Shown: positions 5,705-7,201 of the stretch, in pieces
Numbering within the stretch: position 1 is the first letter of the stretch
Layout: each line of letters starts with the position of its first letter
NCBI GenBank assembly: GCA_021784615.1
Contig: JAJYHU010000371.1
Location: 1-7,201, forward strand
Length of the DNA: 7,201 nt
Origin: Acidobacteriota bacterium
GTDB taxonomy: Bacteria; Acidobacteriota; Terriglobia; UBA7540
Direction: 5' to 3'
The notes under the pieces: generated by a model
Seen by the model: only the letters and a program-made list of their open reading frames with translations
Database searches by the model: none
Told to the model about the DNA's origin: nothing
Made by a program: the position numbers and the translations under genes

Positions 5705-7201
5705 AAGCCTTGTTTTTTACCTTTCGGGTCAGCCTTGCGGTTGAGCAGCCTGTCGGCTGCGAGCGTCGTAAAGATATAGGCGCCGGCCCCGTGGATGACG
5801 TACTCGGCTTGATACCACAAGAAGGGGAAATCCTTCAATTCCATAAAATCGGGCTTGATGAGCGAAGGTCCGGAGATAACGCCTCCGGGAATTGAAGACC
5901 AGTCGGCGCGGTTAAATCCGTAAGCCTCCATCGGCGATCGAGCGCCCACGCCGGAGACCAGCGTCACGTTGCTTGCAGGATGGCAGCCGAGAACGTAGTC
6001 GAGAGCGGACAAAAGTGGCTGCGTGTCAAACACGGCGGGCAGGTGCTTTGCGTAGTAATATTGCCGGAACGCGCCCCATAAGAAATTCCATCCGTAGCCC
6101 CAAACGTCGGTGGCCGTGTTCTCGACGGGCTTTCGAAACGACCAGTCCGGATTGGTGATGGACGGCGGAAATTCCACGCCATGCGGATTCGATGACCTTC
6201 GCCGTTGCGCGATTTCGCTCCACTCTTTGGCGTGCTCCGTAATGGCGGAGCGGAAGCGGCGGTCGTCCACCCCGTCGAGAACTCGCAGAAGAGTCCAGCC
6301 GGGTGGGAGCGGCCAATGCTCGCCGAATTGCAGCCCGGTAAGGGATTTGATGGTGGGCAAGAGTTGAAGCAGGTGGTTCCGGTAAGTTTCCTCGCCGGTG
6401 GTCAGGAAGAGTTCTGACGTGGCGAGAATCTCTTCGCAACGGAAGCCGCTGTCGGAAGGGTTGTAGCCGCAGGGCGCATAAACGGGAGCGTGATTCTGCT
6501 CGTAGAGCCAGAGCTTGCGCGCGGTTTCCAAGCACTCCGAGGCCAGGTCGGAATTACTTTCCCGCAACGCGCGGCTGGCTGCCACGAGCGTCTGCGCCAC
6601 TTGATATTGCAGGCCGGTATTCCGATTGGTGAAAACCCATCGATCATCCCGGGTGCCCGACCGTCCACAGTCCACTTGGCCGGGCTTCAAGTGAGGGTCG
6701 TAGATAAGATCGTCGGTAATGTCCTCAGGATCGCCCAGATGGGCGTAACCTTCCGTTTCGATAATGCCGCTGAAGATGTGCCCTGCGACTCGGTAGGAAG
6801 CCAGTAGACTTTCCGCGCCGTAGGCAATCTGTTCCAGCAGGTCCGAGCGGCCGTTCGGAACGTGCAGCAATACGCGGCGTGCCGCGCGGTCAATGGTGGT
6901 CTGGTCGAGGGATGGCGAAAACTCTTCTTGCGCCAAGGCGAGAGCCAGCGTGGTGAGCGCAATGCTGCCTGCCGGCAAGTCATAGTCGCCCGCATCGTGC
7001 CAGCCTCCCCAGTTGAGGCCCGGAACGTGCTCGTTGGCTCGAAAGCGCGGGTCAGGCGGGCCCTGCTGGTAACTGTCCTTCCATTTTGTCCAGGGCGGAG
7101 CCTGCCGCGCGTCGTCCAGGTGGCAGGCTCCGTGCCAGCTCCGCACGCCCTCAACAACCTCCACATGGCACATTTGGATGGGGAGGAAATACTCGATGGT
7201 A
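5701..7201 (-). CDS. Glycoside hydrolase family GH9 enzyme (5' end outside window)
   Basis: The frame stays open to the window edge: upstream of the Met at 7173 it continues as TIEYFLPIQ, so that Met is internal and the leader and probable Ig-like N-terminal domain lie to the right. Numbering from 7173, HGACHLDDA is at 14-22, and GGWHDAGDYD at 56-65 holds the GH9 base aspartates (D60, D63). The (alpha/alpha)6 body follows, including VWGYGWNFLWGAF at about 357-369. LVSGVGARSP at 405-414 corresponds to the classical SYVTGxGxNxPxxPHHR signature. E457 in YQAEYVIHGAGAYIFTTLAAD is the likely general acid (compare NExxIDYNA). The signature His is not obvious: the segment reads MEAYGFNR instead of a PHHR-type ending. 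GH9 enzymes are inverting beta-glycanases or exo-beta-glucosaminidases. The substrate here is unclear and may not be cellulose. The C-terminus is basic (NRKADPKGKKQGL). It is the first visible gene of the operon. Confidence 0.92.
   Translation of the reverse strand, partial: TIEYFLPIQMCHVEVVEGVRSWHGACHLDDARQAPPWTKWKDSYQQGPPDPRFRANEHVPGLNWGGWHDAGDYDLPAGSIALTTLALALAQEEFSPSLDQTTIDRAARRVLLHVPNGRSDLLEQIAYGAESLLASYRVAGHIFSGIIETEGYAHLGDPEDITDDLIYDPHLKPGQVDCGRSGTRDDRWVFTNRNTGLQYQVAQTLVAASRALRESNSDLASECLETARKLWLYEQNHAPVYAPCGYNPSDSGFRCEEILATSELFLTTGEETYRNHLLQLLPTIKSLTGLQFGEHWPLPPGWTLLRVLDGVDDRRFRSAITEHAKEWSEIAQRRRSSNPHGVEFPPSITNPDWSFRKPVENTATDVWGYGWNFLWGAFRQYYYAKHLPAVFDTQPLLSALDYVLGCHPASNVTLVSGVGARSPMEAYGFNRADWSSIPGGVISGPSLIKPDFMELKDFPFLWYQAEYVIHGAGAYIFTTLAADRLLNRKADPKGKKQGL

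Noticed and set aside
7171..7173. ATG as the start of the GH9 gene
   Set aside because: The frame continues open to the window edge with family-like sequence, and the protein would lack its leader and N-terminal domain.

Overview
The window looks like a piece of an Acidobacteriota-type genome (soil-dwelling, Terriglobia-like), moderately GC-rich. Four signs point that way: exported glycoside hydrolases with twin-arginine leaders, the dispersed 'GTCATTCCGAG...CGAGGAATC' palindromic repeat, the Acidobacteria-like look of the truncated first protein, and the lack of any nearby SusC/SusD-type genes. The assignment is inference from remembered family resemblance; no 16S or ribosomal marker is present.

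Layout. (1) At 1-451 on the + strand is the C-terminal end of a protein whose start lies left of the window. A strong hairpin straddles its stop codon. (2) The convergent gap 452-1030 holds a small GC hairpin (609-621), a MITE-like element about 186 bp long with imperfect terminal inverted repeats and a nested palindromic core (621-806), and a protein-like but start-less reading frame on the minus strand (810-1027), probably a decayed gene. I see nothing convincing in 468-608. (3) From 1031 to the right edge, everything is one minus-strand operon. In transcription order it is: a GH9-family glycosidase (N-terminus outside the window, ending at 5701); a Tat-exported six-hairpin, (alpha/alpha)6-type glycosidase-like protein (5704-3449, ATGA stop/start overlap with GH9); and, after a 108-bp gap, a GH89 alpha-N-acetylglucosaminidase (3340-1031). 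The GH89 gene most likely starts at a TTG codon with its own strong Shine-Dalgarno. That start gives a Tat leader that annotation from the upstream ATG would bury.

How they may work together. Two proteins carry twin-arginine leaders and the third (GH9) belongs to a typically exported family, so the operon looks like a small extracytoplasmic saccharide-degrading set. GH89 removes terminal alpha-linked GlcNAc. The GH9 enzyme has the usual catalytic Asp/Asp and Glu positions but lacks the His of the classical GH9 signature, so a substrate other than cellulose is plausible. The six-hairpin protein is of uncertain family and is the least explained member. No transporter, regulator or sulfatase is visible here. 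The operon promoter must lie to the right of the window.
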